From Talpa occidentalis (lineage: Eukaryota > Chordata > Mammalia > Eulipotyphla > Talpidae): a stretch of DNA of 64,000 nucleotides. The DNA lies in contig NW_023600993.1 in the NCBI RefSeq assembly GCF_014898055.3, positions 21,587,048-21,651,047 on the forward strand, read 5' to 3'. This document shows, piece by piece, positions 8,531-22,030 of the stretch. Numbering within the stretch: the stretch's first letter is position 1; every line of letters starts with the position of its first letter. The notes beneath the pieces were generated by a model. It ran no database searches. It saw nothing but the letters and a program-made list of their open reading frames with translations, and was not told the origin of the DNA. The position numbers and the translations under genes are program-made.

Positions 8531-11500
8531 GGACAGCCTAACAAATATAGAGGGGATATTAAAACAAAACAAAACAAAAAACCTGTTTGGGATCCTATGT
8601 AGTTTAGTGTTGTGTAGACAGACAGCATCTGGATCTGGTTACTTTCAAGCTAGTCAGAGCCATCAACTTCTGGAACATTTTTAGAAGTTATATCCATTAG
8701 GCAACCTAAGCTGATACTTGGGTAATCAGATCAGGGTGGCAGGGAATTTAAGACCAGCTACTTTGGCTATCCTGGTAGCTCACATTGACAATTAGGTTGT
8801 AAAATTTCGGCAGTGCTGTGAAGTTATCGAATATTGTTACAGCAGCTCTGAAATGACAGACGTTAATAATATTCCTGGAAGTGGAAGATGTGAAAACGTG
8901 CCCTGTTTTGGAACTTGGGTGCACAAGGCAAGGGAGAAAGGGTCAATGTGCAATTATATTTGAAAAAGTGGGGAACGTTCTGACAGCATCTGTATTGCAG
9001 AATAAAGAACTGACATGCCTCACTATAAACACGAAATCTATTGGGTTATTTCAGTATCACTTTTATAATTATATCTCAAAATATAGTCTATGATACTTTT
9101 GATGGAAACACATGGTTGCTTATATTTCTTTGGTAGACCTAGATGGAATTCATGAAGTCCACGGTCTTTTTAGACTTGACCTATGATTAAAATCCAATTT
9201 AAATAAATGGTCACATCCAATAAATATCATAACTATTTAAGTTGATAATGATTATATAAAGAACACTTATAGTTCATAAAATAGAATTGTGTGATTTTCA
9301 GCAAAACATATTCGGTGCTATCATATTAAGCTGTTCTTTAAATTCAGGTGCTTTTTAACCGTTTCATAAAAGCTATTTGCTGACATTTGTTTTGGGTAGA
9401 AAGTCTTCATGGAATCTTAAAGGGCTGAAATGTTTGCTGTCATATACATTAAGAAATGCAAAAATAATTCCTTTTTCTAAATTAAATATATACATATTAT
9501 ATCTATTAGCTATTTTCTTAAGATAAAGCAAAATCAAAATGGAATTTTGAAGTAAATGCAAATATTTTCCATTCCCTACAGTGCATATTAAAGTTTCAGA
9601 AAAACTTATGACACTTTCCTGACTTCTCTGCTGCTTTTATTTCTCATGACATTAAAACCAATCACTTAACTTTGTGGCTTGAAAAGAAAAAAAAATGAAA
9701 ATAAGATATTTTGCCCTTTTCAATCATGTTTCCAAACTCTTAAACTGTGTTATATTAGAAAAAATGTACATGTAAGTGAAACACATGAATATCCAGTTGC
9801 TGCCTTGTAATTATACTTTATAGCAATGTTGTTATAGGACCCTTATTCTCCTAGACCACACACTTAAAATTATCGTTTGTCAATTTTTGACCAATATTTT
9901 CCCCTAAAGAAGCCATTTTTAAAAAGGAACATTGCATCTGGTTGAGGAGTAATAAAGGAATCGTAGTGACATGTCATCACATTTAAACAGGAGATATGGC
10001 TGGATTAAAAAAAAAAAGCTGTATCAAAACTTTTTGGAAGGGCACCCAGAATAGTCAGCAAATTTACAGGAAGGGAATCAAAAAATAGTTCATTAGCTTA
10101 ATGCTAACATGCATAATGATTTTTGATTGAGTTGCAATCTAGCATTTCTCAAGAATTTTGTTCCACCCCATTCAAAGCAACGGACCTGTTGATGTTGCTT
10201 TAGGAGACCCCAGGATAAATTGCAATCCTCAGTGGAGACTATTTGGTGTATTTTCTTGGAAAAACAAATTAGTTGGACTAAGAAAACGAAAATGAGTAAA
10301 ACATGGTCCTAGCCTGGTGAATAGATATTTTGCAGTTGAGAAATAGATATTTCTCTCATGTGTGATATTTGGAAAAGTTTAGTCATCTTCATAAAACTTT
10401 AAAAAGCAGCCTAAGCACACACAGCACGTTTGTCCTGTCTTCCTTTTCTACACCCTTACTTTTCTGTGTTCCTGTCAATCAGCCCGGCGCTCAGTTTCTA
10501 TCATTTGTTCTTCCATCAATTTCGTGCATTCCCTTCTTTGGTCATCGGCTTCCCCAGAAGATCTTGAAGAAAGGGATTCAGGGTTTGGGACCCTCAAAGG
10601 GTTTCTCTGGCTGGTAGTATCCAGTTGTGTGCAGAGCCTGGTGTGAAGTTGGGGTCAAATGTAAGGGGCAATTCATCAACTGCACACTGATTTCAGGCTG
10701 CATTTCCAACCATCTGCAGCCTGGACGGGCGCCCGTCTCTCCAAGTCTCACTGGAGCCCAGCTGACTGTGCCACAGAGACAGCAAACACTTGAAAACCCA
10801 AGGACCGAGGCACAGCCAAGGAGACAGAGAAGCTTCTACAGGGCAAAGAATATTCGTAAAGATATGAATGTACAGGTCCTTCAAAAGCAAAACAAAACAA
10901 CCCCTTAACACACTTCCTACACATGAAAATGTCGAAAATCTTGCAGAGGGAGGGAAGGAGTTTAGAATGTCCTTAGTACTTCCTGCCTCAGATTTGCATT
11001 GATAGCCAGAGTTGGTAACTTGCCAGTTTTAAAGCAGCCTTGAAAACTCCCAAGTTCTGTTTTCCTTTGAAAGGCTGAAACATACAAAACTGGTTTTCTA
11101 AAAATCTTCCAGCAGTAGAATTTTTAGGTACAACTCCAAATATTTTTTTCGCTTCAGGGGGGTAATATGATATCATGAAACTATGATAAATCTTGTTTGT
11201 CTCATTTTAGAATGCATAGAATTTTAATTGACTTTAAATTAGAGAAAAGTAGAAGCAAGGGGCCACCCTCCCTTTCTCCTTGTTTCCTCGTTCTCCTCCT
11301 GTATCTTTTGTATCCTTGGGATTGTTTTTTCTATAATGTAGGCATTGTTTTCACAACACTGTTAATGGCTACTTAAAAGGAATAGAAATGTAAAAAGTTC
11401 ATGTTATTCTTCCAGAATAATTCCAAACTTAAAGGAAACTCATGTATATGTGATATTGTCTTTCAGGAGTATCTTTGTAAAGAATTTTTCTTTCATTTCC

Positions 11501-13577
11501 CCCCCTCAATTTGGAAAAGAATAACAATTATAACTCCAAATTATTCCCATGAAGTAATAAAGTCTATTAGAGGGTTGGAGCTAGGGGCGGTTTACAGAGA
11601 GGAGAGGCAGAAAGTGAGAAGATAGGATATAAGTTCATTCCAGGTCTTTCTGGCTCCAGGAATTCTGGAAAGCTTCATTTTTTGCACCAATATGATTTTT
11701 ACACAATCCTTTTTGACATTATCAATCTTTTTGGCAGAGAGAAGACTCAGTCACAATTATGCCCCAGCCAAATTCTAAGGAAACCAGTCTTTTCCTTTAA
11801 AAGAAAATCTTTTCAGTGTCGGACTTCTTATTCAGAGTAAATGGTTGATGTTTATCCAAAATTGGCTTCGAGTACTACATTAAAATTGTGTTTTGTAACA
11901 GTCTCATAAGCCACAGCTGTATGTGATTAAATAGTGTAATATCAAAAGCATGTGAGAATAGACGTTTTTATGCTATAGCTGTTGCACAGCCAGAGTGCAG
12001 ATGGAGCTGAAGGGAGACCAAGAGCAGAAATATATTCATGTGTTGTAATACGTGTGTCGAGGGTATGTGTTGCTATTTTTTGCAGTAGTGGGAAAAAATG
12101 CTGAACTATTTTGGATGTGATTAAAAAATATGCTTTCTGAAAATGGAAACAGACATATGATCCCATTTTTAAAAACTATAAAGTGCCATTTAATTACAAA
12201 ACACATAGTTACTGAATGGGTCCGAAACTCCCACAAATGGGGAGATCATCATTACTCGAATGGTACGTTGAGTCTGCAAGCAAAAGTGAAATTTTCACTT
12301 CTGATTTTTAATGAGACCTGCTTTTCTGTTTTCTGATACTGTGATCTGTGGAATGATTATATATAGATATAAAAAAATCAAGCAAACCAGCCAATCTTGG
12401 GGTCATTTGCCCCTACAAGTAGAGAGTGGTAGATAATAAGAACAACACAGAGCAAAATAAGTGATGGTGTGATATTGCCAGATACTTGACCCTACGGTAT
12501 TCTGTTTAATGTGAATATTGCTCTTGGATTGTCAGCGTTAAAATCACATAGTTACATGAGGAGATACAACTTTGCTTCTTTTTCTTTAGTGGTAGTGATG
12601 TTGAGATTTCTCTTTTAATAGGGGATGCTTTCACCCCAAAGATTTTGCCAAAATACTAAAATAAAGTCTCCAGTTTTTGAGATTATAAACCTATGGGATT
12701 ATTAACACTAGTAAAAGGTTTTTTATTAAGTGATTGTCTTCAGGAGCTTGATAAAGCCTGTCGAACTGGCTATTGGTTTTCAGAATTTTAACCACTAAAA
12801 AAGCAATTTTAAAAATGATGACTAGGAGAGGTAGGCAGAAGGAAACTGGGTTAAGTATATGTTTTTAATTTGTCTCTTTCCATTTGATGTTTGCAGACAA
12901 TTTGTTCACAGTTTTAAATTTCTTTATTTTCATTTATTATTATTATCATTATTATTTTGGTGCAGATGATTGGCAAGGAAGCTTGTATCATGTGGAATCA
13001 GATATCAGGATAAAGTTTTGTAATTTACAACACCAACTTTAATAGTATGGATAATAAACAATAAACGTCTTTTTCTTTAGGGAGATTCTCTAAATTTTGT
13101 GTCAATGAATCGATTTCTAGGTCAGGCTCTCTATGAGTTCTTCTAGGCTCAACATTTAAGACTCTAGTTTTGACACAGATGAGCTTGCTTTGATACATTA
13201 GTGGTATTGGATGTGACCTAGGTTTTGAGCCAGTGGTGTGACTTAGTTCAGGTCCCCAGTGCTTTCTACAGAGAAGAGCAAATGTTGCTTTGCCCACCCT
13301 GGGGGTTTGACAAATTTGACTCTGTGTCTTTCACCACATCTAATTCCAGTGCACTAAGAGAAACACATCCATTACCTGGGGGTGGGTGGAGAACAGTCCC
13401 CAGGGGTGGCACAAAATGATTGGCATAATTTAATCATCCTCATTGCCAGCTTTGTTGTTGTGGTTAAAGTTTTCTCTTTAGCCTGCGTGAAATTAGGGCT
13501 TACCCAGACTTTGAATTGAAGGTGTGATAGCTTGACTTTTCTTCATTTAACCTTTTCTCTCTTTTTCATATGTGCTT
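8531..13577. other. Proximal intron 1, SINE-free
   Basis: About 5 kb of AT-rich intron without any copy of the lineage SINE and without a convincing exon. A short (AAAAC)n run lies at about 8561-8580, another A-rich run at about 10003-10018, and a TTATTA run at about 12930-12956. Open frames (up to about 93 codons near 10627-10908) have no recognisable family. Confidence 0.45.
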
Positions 13578-13823
13578 TTCAAAAAAGATTTTATTTATTT
13601 TCGTGTAGAAGAATTGGAATGCAGGACAGAGCTGGGGTTGTGTGTGAGAGGATTTACCAGAGACAAAACAGGCAGATATACTGAAATACACTGCTAAAGG
13701 AAGCAGCAGGCAAGACAGGAGAGGTCTGCTGTACCATGTGGGTCAGCTCCCTGTCCGGCAATCAAACTCAGGCTGTCATGGTGATAACACTGAGACTCAA
13801 CCCCTAGGCTACCAGGGAGACCC
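13578..13823 (-). repeat. tRNA-derived SINE, old subfamily
   Basis: Antisense copy: the A-rich tail side (AAAGATTTTATTTATTTT) lies at the low coordinate and the head (complement of GGGTCTCCCTGGTAGCC) at 13807-13823. The copy is strongly diverged, for example in its B box at about 13758-13769. That fits an early insertion. No clear target-site duplication remains. Confidence 0.85.
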
Positions 13824-15345
13824 ATCATTTAAATTTTTCTCTACAGGTGGCATAAGAGCTGAATAGCTATGCATATATTGGCTAAACCAGTTGAGGAGAT
13901 AAAGGAGATAGGATTGCCATATAAAGGTTCCCAAAACCCTAGTCTCACAAATGAATGTAGAAGCCAGTTTAAATATGGAAATGCCAATCTTTTGGTGGAA
14001 TACCATTTTCAGTGAAGTTTTCAGACTTCAGTCTACAAACCATTGAATCTCTGAATGGTGGCCTTTAAAGCATGGGGATGAAATACTCTAGAACTGCAGT
14101 GTATGGTATTATAGGAGGAAAGTTATGACTTCTCCAGGCCATACAAACAAGGACATTATATTTTTCTTTCTCTTCTAGCTACCCTTAATGTTTCCCAAAA
14201 ATCCCTGTTAGATGAATTAATGAAAGCATACAGAATCCTGACTCTTATTTTTATGAAAGATAATCAAATACAAAAAAATAGACTAGACTATATACACAGT
14301 CATGGTAACACTGAGAGTTGCCTGTTACATGGAAAGCAAAGCATAATAGAATAACATATTTCTTACAGAATATTTAATATTAGTGGTAGTCACTTTAGGA
14401 ACTGATATTCAGTTTGTTTCACAGTTAGTTTTCCTATTGTTATGCCATAGGAAGAAGAAATTGGTACATATTGCATTCAATTTTCTGGACGATGTTTTGG
14501 TTATCTCCTTAGTTCAAGTTTTCAAGTTGTATGTGGATCATCATCGAATTTAATGAGGACTTTTGAGAAGTTCTTATCTTAGCTAGTGGACTGCTGTCTT
14601 AGTCATTTTGATGATTGATAACAATTTAATGAAAAGGGGAATGGAAAACAGAATGCCAGCTCTGGTTTTCTGGAGCTTGAAAGATTTTCTTATATATGTG
14701 AGTCATATTTTAAGCTCTCACCAATGTCCATAAGCTCTCATGTTGTCCCTTTTAAAACATCATTCACAGAGATGGTGCTGTGGCACCCTGGATATAACTT
14801 TAGGTAACATAAAATTCAAGCACATATCCTTTAAAACTCTCAAGTAGCTTTTGGTCGATGAAATATTTGAAGTGTGTGTAAAGCTTGGAATCACAGTGGT
14901 GGTGTTATTGCTAATATTCCACCTCATCATATTTACTTAAAATTTCAAAGCTTTTTTTTTTTTTCCTAGGACACTATACATAAACACTGTATGCATGCCT
15001 AAGATGTTTAATTTGTTCTTGAAATAGGAGAAACACATACATTTTTGCCTGGGTCCTAGTCTGTTGGGTATGTTGTAACAACTAGATAAGCCTTGAACTT
15101 GGCTCCCAGCCCCTAGGACACTTGCCTGTTGCATTGCCATGAACAGCAATGCAGATCCCACCTTTAGAAATCAGGATGTTGTGTTTTAACTTAAGGGAAC
15201 CAGGGAATTCTGAAAAGAATAAAATTCTGGTGTTTCTATTTCAATTTATCCCAAGTATGATTTTAAATTTCTTATTAGGACGACTTGATGCCATGTTGGC
15301 AATGGAAGGTGTTCCTGGGTTTTACTTTGATGATATGTTCAAAAA
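13824..15345. other. Intron 1, unassigned
   Basis: No exon or named repeat. A T12 run lies at about 14952-14963. Confidence 0.4.
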
Positions 15346-15354
15346 TGTAAGGGA

Positions 15355-15629
15355 GGGGCCTCCCTGGTGGCACAGTGGTTGAGCGCTGGGTTGCGAAGCT
15401 GCCCGCAGCCTCTGCAGCGCCGGTTCGATCCCCGGCTGCTCCCCGGCCACTGGAGGAGGGTCCTGCATGGCGCGCAGACCTCTCCTGCCGCCCGCTGCTC
15501 CCCTCAGCAGTGTACTTTGGTCCTTCTGCCTGCTCTGCTCCCCGCTCTGGCTCTGGTGAATTCTTTCACCCTCCCGCGCTTCTGACTGTACCCAGTGCTT
15601 GTATAAATAAATAAATCTTTAAAAAAAAT
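15355..15629 (+). repeat. tRNA-derived SINE, young subfamily, full length
   Basis: Complete copy: head GGGCCTCCCTGGTGGCACAG, A box TGGCACAGTGG, B box GGTTCGATCCC at about 15422-15432, body with GCTCTGGCTCTGGTGAATTC, and tail GTATAAATAAATAAATCTTT plus A8. It is flanked by the target-site duplication TGTAAGGGA (15346-15354 and 15630-15638), extended by A-rich sequence. Low divergence from the other young copies suggests a relatively recent insertion. Short frames across it are not genes. Confidence 0.95.
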
Positions 15630-15639
15630 TGTAAGGGAA

Positions 15640-16362
15640 AAGTCAGGGGGACTAAGTCAGTGAACATGGAAGTATTTTCTCCTAGACTAATGACTTTCCT
15701 TAACAATGGAGGAAGAACATCTCCGTATTTTCTGGGCACTCTCAGAGGTCTCCATCTCTCATGCCAACACGCATTTTAAAGTACACTCACTTTCCATCTC
15801 AAATTTTATTTATTTTTCCATCAATCATTGAAAAATTTTAATAGTCTTGCTGCCCAAACTCTGAGTGCCAGTAAATTCACTTCTGTGGGCACTTCGAATT
15901 TTGAGCTATCATCTTGCATCTATGATTATTCTTGCAAAGTCAAACAATCTGCAAATCTTAAGGTTCAAGGAAGATTATCAAAGGACTAAATAAAACAATG
16001 AATACATTTGCCAATGTGGTATGTCTTGTAGATAGGTGAACATGTTCATTAGTTTGGGTTCAGCTTTCTTTTTAGGAGGGTGCATTTTTCTTATCTCCTC
16101 AGTGTCTTCTGTGGGTCCCTGAAATGATCATAGAGCCTAAAAATCTGGCCATATCTGTAGCTATTGTGGCCTTTTGGCATTTAAGATAGCCTGTATTTAG
16201 TAATCCCAAATGTCCGGGGTGGGGCATGTGGAAGAACAGCACAGTGTATCCCAGAATGTCATTAACATTCTTTGGCTAAAATATGTCAAAAGCAGACATG
16301 TTGGATTGACCTTTGGCAGAAAGAGCAACTGAGAGCTCCAGAGCTTGGAACCAGGTTCAGGA
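15640..16362. other. Intron 1, unassigned
   Basis: No exon or named repeat recognised. Ordinary AT-rich intron. Confidence 0.4.
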
Positions 16363-16363
16363 C

Positions 16364-16436
16364 TTTTTTTTTTTTTTTTTTTTTTTCATCATACAATTGG
16401 AGTAGTTGTTTACCAATTGGAGAAAAAAAAAAAAAA
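16364..16436. repeat. T23 run and A14 run, 36 bp apart
   Basis: Twenty-three T residues (16364-16386) are followed, after 36 bp that contain two copies of CAATTGGAG, by fourteen A residues (16423-16436). The two runs are complementary and could pair. It may be remnants of two poly-A tails in opposite orientation. Confidence 0.8.
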
Positions 16437-17224
16437 GCTTGAATGTAACAGGTGTTCCCCTGGGCTACCAGCTACCAGTTTAGGGATGCAGACAGCTAGC
16501 ACATCAATGGCATGAAACTTACTTCATGGCATAATCTTTCTAAATTCTTTTGTTCCTAAATAAGTTCATGTTTTTGTTACATGTATTAAAACTGCCACCT
16601 CACCCTCTTCCCCAGCATCCCTGGTTATTTGCCTAGGATAACTCTTCTTGCTGTCTAGAGGTTCCTCAGGGCTTCTTTAATAATACTTGTTTCTACATGT
16701 ATGCACAGTACAGACTCACCATCACTGTAGCAAGTGGTTGGGCACCAAAGACACTGCTTCTTCAGCCCTAAACCAAGAGTGATAACTCCCTTCACTTCTA
16801 TTGTTATCCAAGACAGTCAGCATCCCAGGCATACAGGCTGGCCATCTCCTCTTACCTGTTCAAGCAATGTTTTTGTTTACTCTGTAGCTCCATGCGTGTG
16901 CTCATATCTGAAAATCCATGTCCTTCCCAATCTTGGATAGTGAATTCTCATAATGATCCAGTGTTTGAATTTGCTACCTATTTATTTTTATTTCCCAGTT
17001 CTTTAACCTGATCTTGCCAAATTTCATCTGCCTGGTCAAAGATGAAACTTTGGTTTATCTCTCTGTCTTCTCTCTTCTCCCGCACCTCCACTCCTGGTGA
17101 TATTAAGGGTTATTTCAATGGTTTGATAGTTCTGATATTTCCTGATCACAGAAAAATATGGAGGGGAGGGAGGGAGAAAATAATCTAAAAGAGATACATA
17201 CCTGTTCTTCTAATTTCTTTTAAA
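16437..17224. other. Intron 1, unassigned
   Basis: No exon or named repeat. A short GGGAGG purine run lies at 17161-17177. Confidence 0.4.
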
Positions 17225-17369
17225 GATATATATGTATACATATGCATATTTGTATATATGTGTACATATGGGTGTATGTATTTATATATGTGTGTGTATG
17301 TATTTGTGTGTATATATACATATATATGATAGATTATCTATCTATCTATATATCTATCTATCTATCTAA
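17225..17369. repeat. Compound (TA/TG)n-(TCTA)n microsatellite
   Basis: About 145 bp of TATA/TGTA/CATA dinucleotide-type repeats pass into a (TATC)n tract at about 17335-17366. It is likely length-polymorphic. Confidence 0.9.
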
Positions 17370-18715
17370 TAGTAGGAGATAGTAGGAAAACAATGTCTTT
17401 CTAAAATAGGGGTGACTATTCTAATTTTCTTTCCAAAGAGTCCTATCTTCGCGTGATCTGATGTATGTTGACATAATTGTTTGATATAATATGCAAGTTA
17501 GACATCTCCTTTTTCTTTGCTATTTTGATAGAATTGTTTAGGAATCTTATTGATTGATTCTCATTTTTCCCAACTAATTGCATAATTTTGATACTGTGGA
17601 AAATCTAATGATCCTCAGAGTGTTTATTGATGAGACTGTCAATCACATGGTAGAAAACAAAAAGAAAGGATGGCAGTTTCACTACTTTAAAAGAAATGAT
17701 TTATGAGAAGCCCCCAGAAAGAGAGAAAAGATGCCAAAAATAGAAAGGCCTTTATGGGTATCAGGGCTTAATCTACTTTTGAAAATTTCTGGAATTTGAC
17801 TACTTACTTTCCTTTCCCAAGGCAAAATGTAAGAGTTGTTTGGCAAGTGAAAAATGACGCATCATCTTTGGGAAAAGTTTTACAGTGAATATAGAAATTT
17901 GCAGGGGAGGAATCATGTAGTTGAGACTTTTACTGTCTTGTGGAAACACTCGTTGCTTCTGAGGACAACTTATACTTGTTTTGGTCTGTCACATGTTGAA
18001 GCTCTTACTACTATCCAGCACTCACTTTTGTGCCTTTGGCTTCCCCATTCTCGTTCTTAGAAAGGACCTGGTTAAAAGCCTGATTGACTGAAAATAGGAC
18101 TTCTTTTTCACCTGAAAGCTTTCAGAATGGAATTTTAGCACATATCTTGGAATTTCTGTACATGAAATGCTCATATAAAATCTGTGTATGCTGAAAAAAT
18201 ATAATCATGGGAGATCTATATTGTTTTGAGTAGAAAAGATATGGAGAGGCGGCAGTGGGAGAGGGGAAGCCGCAGTGTACAGTGTACGTTCTAAAACCAG
18301 GAAAGCTGTATTGGCATAGAATCCACAGTGCAAAAGGCTAGCCAGACAGCCATGATGTTCGAGAACCACTAATGCTCCTGGGGACTTGGGGAGTGGTGGA
18401 GTGGAGGAGATGTGTGCCGTGTGTTTACATGCTGCTGACTCTTAGCCAGGCATGTGCTAGAAGGCGCAGCCTGGCAAATGTGTCTCCATTTCAGCATTAT
18501 CATTGAAGAGTGTACGTCAATAAATTTCCAAGACAGATTATCTATTGTTATTATGCATGATCCACCTTTTCTGTCAAATCTGTTGCTCACTTTTCCATCC
18601 TTGTTTCATTTTAGATAGTTATCTTAAGTGACTTTGCTCTTATAATGCGTCTTATAATGCATCTCCCTGCCTTGGCCATATTATCCTTCCTTGGGAATTA
18701 ATTCCTTTCTTCTTC
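17370..18715. other. Intron 1, unassigned
   Basis: No exon or named repeat recognised. There is a GGAGAGGCGGCAG purine-rich patch near 18242. Confidence 0.4.
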
Positions 18716-19205
18716 TTTTATTTAAATAATAGAAGTGTTTTGGGTTTTCATTTAAAGTTTGTTTTTTTTTAATTTTTGTATCGATGTGTGATAATTTTTC
18801 ATCCTTATTAGTGTTTTGACAATGTGAGGTTGCCCTATTCAAGTGTAGTCACCTTAGCGCTGCTACCACCGAAGCGCCCGTAGTTCTCCACCATAGTCCA
18901 CTGTGCTCTCCTCCTACTCCCCCTCTGAAAAATGCAGATATAGGTTAGATTTCAAAGGTTCATTTTAAAGTTTGTCTTTGTTTGACTCTTTGTTCTATAT
19001 TCAACACCATGTGGTATTTATCTTTCTCCTTCTGGCTTATTTCCGCATAGGATAATCCCTTCTAGCTCCATCCATATTGCTGCAAATAGCATACGTCTAT
19101 CCTTTTTTATTGCTAAATAGTATTCCATTGTGGATCTATAGCACATCTTCTTTATCCACTCATGTGTTTTGGGGGACTAGGTTGTTTCCATTCTACTCCA
19201 TTCAA
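18716..19205 (-). repeat. L1 3'-end fragment, antisense
   Basis: Plus-strand reading shows the antisense of a mammalian L1 3' region: GTGGTATTTATCTTTCTCC near 19011, then GCTTATTTCCGCATAGGATA, CTAGCTCCATCCATATTGC, and TAGTATTCCATTGTGG near 19118, in the expected order. The left part (18830-18960) resembles the corresponding part of the fragment near 27130-27250, so both come from the same L1 3' UTR type. Confidence 0.75.
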
Positions 19206-21719
19206 CCTTTCCTGCTTATCTTCTTTCTCCTATTCTCAAGCTTTCTGCTATGAATTTGCCTTATTTTTCTCCTGATGTTTAATCCCTAAACTTCTGCATC
19301 TTCCTTTTTGGTCCCTTAAATTTCAGTCCCCTGTTAACATTTTAGTTATTTTTTTTTCTTTTTGAATTGCTTTCCAAGGTAGAGTGGAATTGGGTTTTCA
19401 CTTTCATTTTGTTGTTGTTGTAAATTTACTTTTGGTTTTTTGAACAAAACTTTATACAGTCTCATATGAGTCAGGGTTAGTCTGTGAACCCCACAAGGAC
19501 TAGGATCTCAGAGTCTACACCTCTGATTACTGTGCAGTCTTCAGAAGACTGCCTGGAATAGAGTGAGTACATAGTGACAGGTTTTCAGAAAGTATTAGCA
19601 TATATTGTTGCAAGTGTTTCAAATATTACTCCAATGCTGAAGGCAATGACTTTTCAAACTAGAGTTGCTTAGTGTCATCTTTAACTTCTGTGATGTTTTA
19701 TGTCAAAAAAAGAATTCTATGTACCAGAAGTTAGTCTTCTCAAAGGATCTTTCTTTACATGTACAGATTGATGCTATTGCTCTTATCCCCAGCTTTTTCA
19801 AGGCCTGGCTCCCGGCCCCAATCCAATCCAGGTACCTAACCTAGAGGATTTGTTACCCTAGTAGTGGATTGGGATTATATCCCTAGCTAATGGGATATGC
19901 CATGACAGTAGAAGGTGAGCTAGGTCAGAAATGCAATAAAAAATAAAGGAAAAGGAAACCTCTATAGTCTTAACATTTCATGATACTGGCAAGAGAATTA
20001 AAATATGGGCCAACTCAGGGAGGCAGGAGTGGGGTTCAAAGATAGTCTAAGTAGTCAGTATTTGGAGCTTGGTCATGAGAATAACCACGTAGCTCAAGTC
20101 TGGATGGTTGTGGTATTAGTGGTGATTTGGAGGAAATTAGAAAGGCCCTTCCCAAGCCATTGCCAAGAATATCAGTCTGTATATGTGGCTTGCCTTCTTG
20201 GGTTGACAACATCAACAGGAAAACTTCGCTTAAGGAGCTAGGAAGTGGGTCAAATGTCAGGCCCATCTTTTTACCTATTTTGCTTATTCAGGCAGACAAT
20301 ATTGTATCATCCTGTCCCCGTGCCATATACTGGTCACGCAGCAAAGCTCAGATAGGAACTCTTCTGCCTGCTTGTTTCTGTGCAAGCATCATCTCCTTTC
20401 CTTTTCCTAATAAATCTGTCCTTTTAGAAATGTAAAACTAAATCAAACCAAACCAAAAAAAAATGGACAGATCTTTTTAATTCAAAATATTCAATAACAA
20501 CACTGAAGCTTAGGTAAGAATAAAAAAAAAAATTCTATGTTGGAAAATAAATATTCAACACAGTTTCCCTCTAGATTAAGCAGATATGAAGATATTTCTA
20601 AAATAATATAGATGGTATGAGATGAGATTCTGATGTAAACTTTAAAGCCTTCCTCTCTACGGAGTGTATGAAAACAGTAACCCAGTTGTGGCTATAAGGA
20701 TCGACTGTGTTTTTGATTGTTTTGATTGTTTTGACTTGATTTTTCCAAGTTGAACTGATTCTCTTATTTTGTTCGCATTTCTTTCCTCTATCATATTCTT
20801 TTTATGTATCAACATTCCTATTACCCTTTATAGAAAATTGTTTCTAATTCCTCAACATTTAATACAATTTTCTATTCTAATCCATACTCATTGTAGATAC
20901 AATGAGACTGAAACAATTCAATGTATAGAATGAAAATCATTAATAGTTTCCCTCAGCATACCACACCATCTGTCAAAAACACAGAAATAACCAGTATTGA
21001 TAACAGAATCATGTGTGTCCTTCCTTTAGACTCATACAAATATACAGTCAGATGCATCATATAGAATATCTTGCTAAACAGGTTTTCTCACTACTTTTTT
21101 TTTTTCTATGAAATGCACACATTGTGCATTCTTTCCAGGTCACTAGACATATAGCTTTATGTTATTGTCAGGGTAATTTTTCCTGTGTGTTTGCAACACC
21201 TTTTATGCAAGTTTTGCCTGTGAAGGGGCATGGATTTTCTGGCCATTGTGTGCCACTGCTGTGCTATTGTGCATAATGCAACAGCATGTATGCAGGACAC
21301 TTAGATATCGAAGACTGAATCAACAATCTCCTAAGTGTTTTGTTTTCTTTAAAACACTGGAAATACTTTTATGAGTTTTTTATTCCATAAGGATTGGCAT
21401 CTCTGCTTGGGTTCCTAATGCTAAGACTCTGGCTCCTGCGGGTTGGGACTGTCTTTTTGTATTTTGGTGATAACGATTTTAATCGGCTCCTTTTGGTTAG
21501 ATGATGATGATCCTAACTAAGGTGTTAGCTGAAAGAGACCCCCTCATATTGCCCAGAAAACACAAAGGTCTCATTTCCTTTGTGACACCATTATTGCCAC
21601 CCCAACAAGTACTGGGGGAGAGGTGCTACCATTTCAGTCATTTCTCATCCATTTCACATGAACTGTGCTTGGGATCTTGTCTGCCACATCAGATTCCAAG
21701 TGGGAAGGGCCACTCCAGC
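19206..21719. other. Intron 1, unassigned
   Basis: No exon or named repeat recognised apart from short simple runs (T8 and T9 runs, a GTT/TTG run near 19410, A-rich near 20455 and 20521). Open frames of up to 102 codons (20127-20435) have no recognisable relatives. Confidence 0.4.
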
Positions 21720-21732
21720 AGAGAAGGACAAC

Positions 21733-22017
21733 TTTTTTATTTTTAAAGATTTATTTATTTATACAAGTACCAGGGTACAGGCCAGATGTGCAGGAAGGTG
21801 CAAGGATTCACCAGAGACAAAGCGGGGAGCAGATCAGGCTGACTGACTGAAATACACTGCTCAGGGGAGCAGTTGATGAGACAGGAGAGGTCTTCCGCGC
21901 CATGTGGGAATGGAACCTGCGCTGCATTGTCCGGCCGGGAATCGAACCCATGCTGCAGAGGCTATGGAGAGCTTCACAGTGCTGTGCTCAACAGCGGGAG
22001 GGTCACTGGGGAGGCCC
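21733..22017 (-). repeat. tRNA-derived SINE, old subfamily with two B-box-like motifs
   Basis: Full-length antisense copy bounded by a perfect 13-bp target-site duplication, AGAGAAGGACAAC (21720-21732 and 22018-22030). In the element's sense direction it carries GGTTCGATTCCCGG and, about 30 nt further on, a second similar motif GGTTCCATTCCCAC. Most other copies have only one. The copy at 39222-39513 shows a related arrangement. The tail side reads AAAGATTTATTTATTTATAC. Confidence 0.95.
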
Positions 22018-22030
22018 AGAGAAGGACAAC

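Noticed and set aside
15367..15614. Pro/Ala/Ser-rich frames recurring at 15367, 37112, 52351, 22823 and others
   Set aside because: The repeated 'protein' is the translated SINE body. Shared sequence reflects a repeat family and not a gene family.
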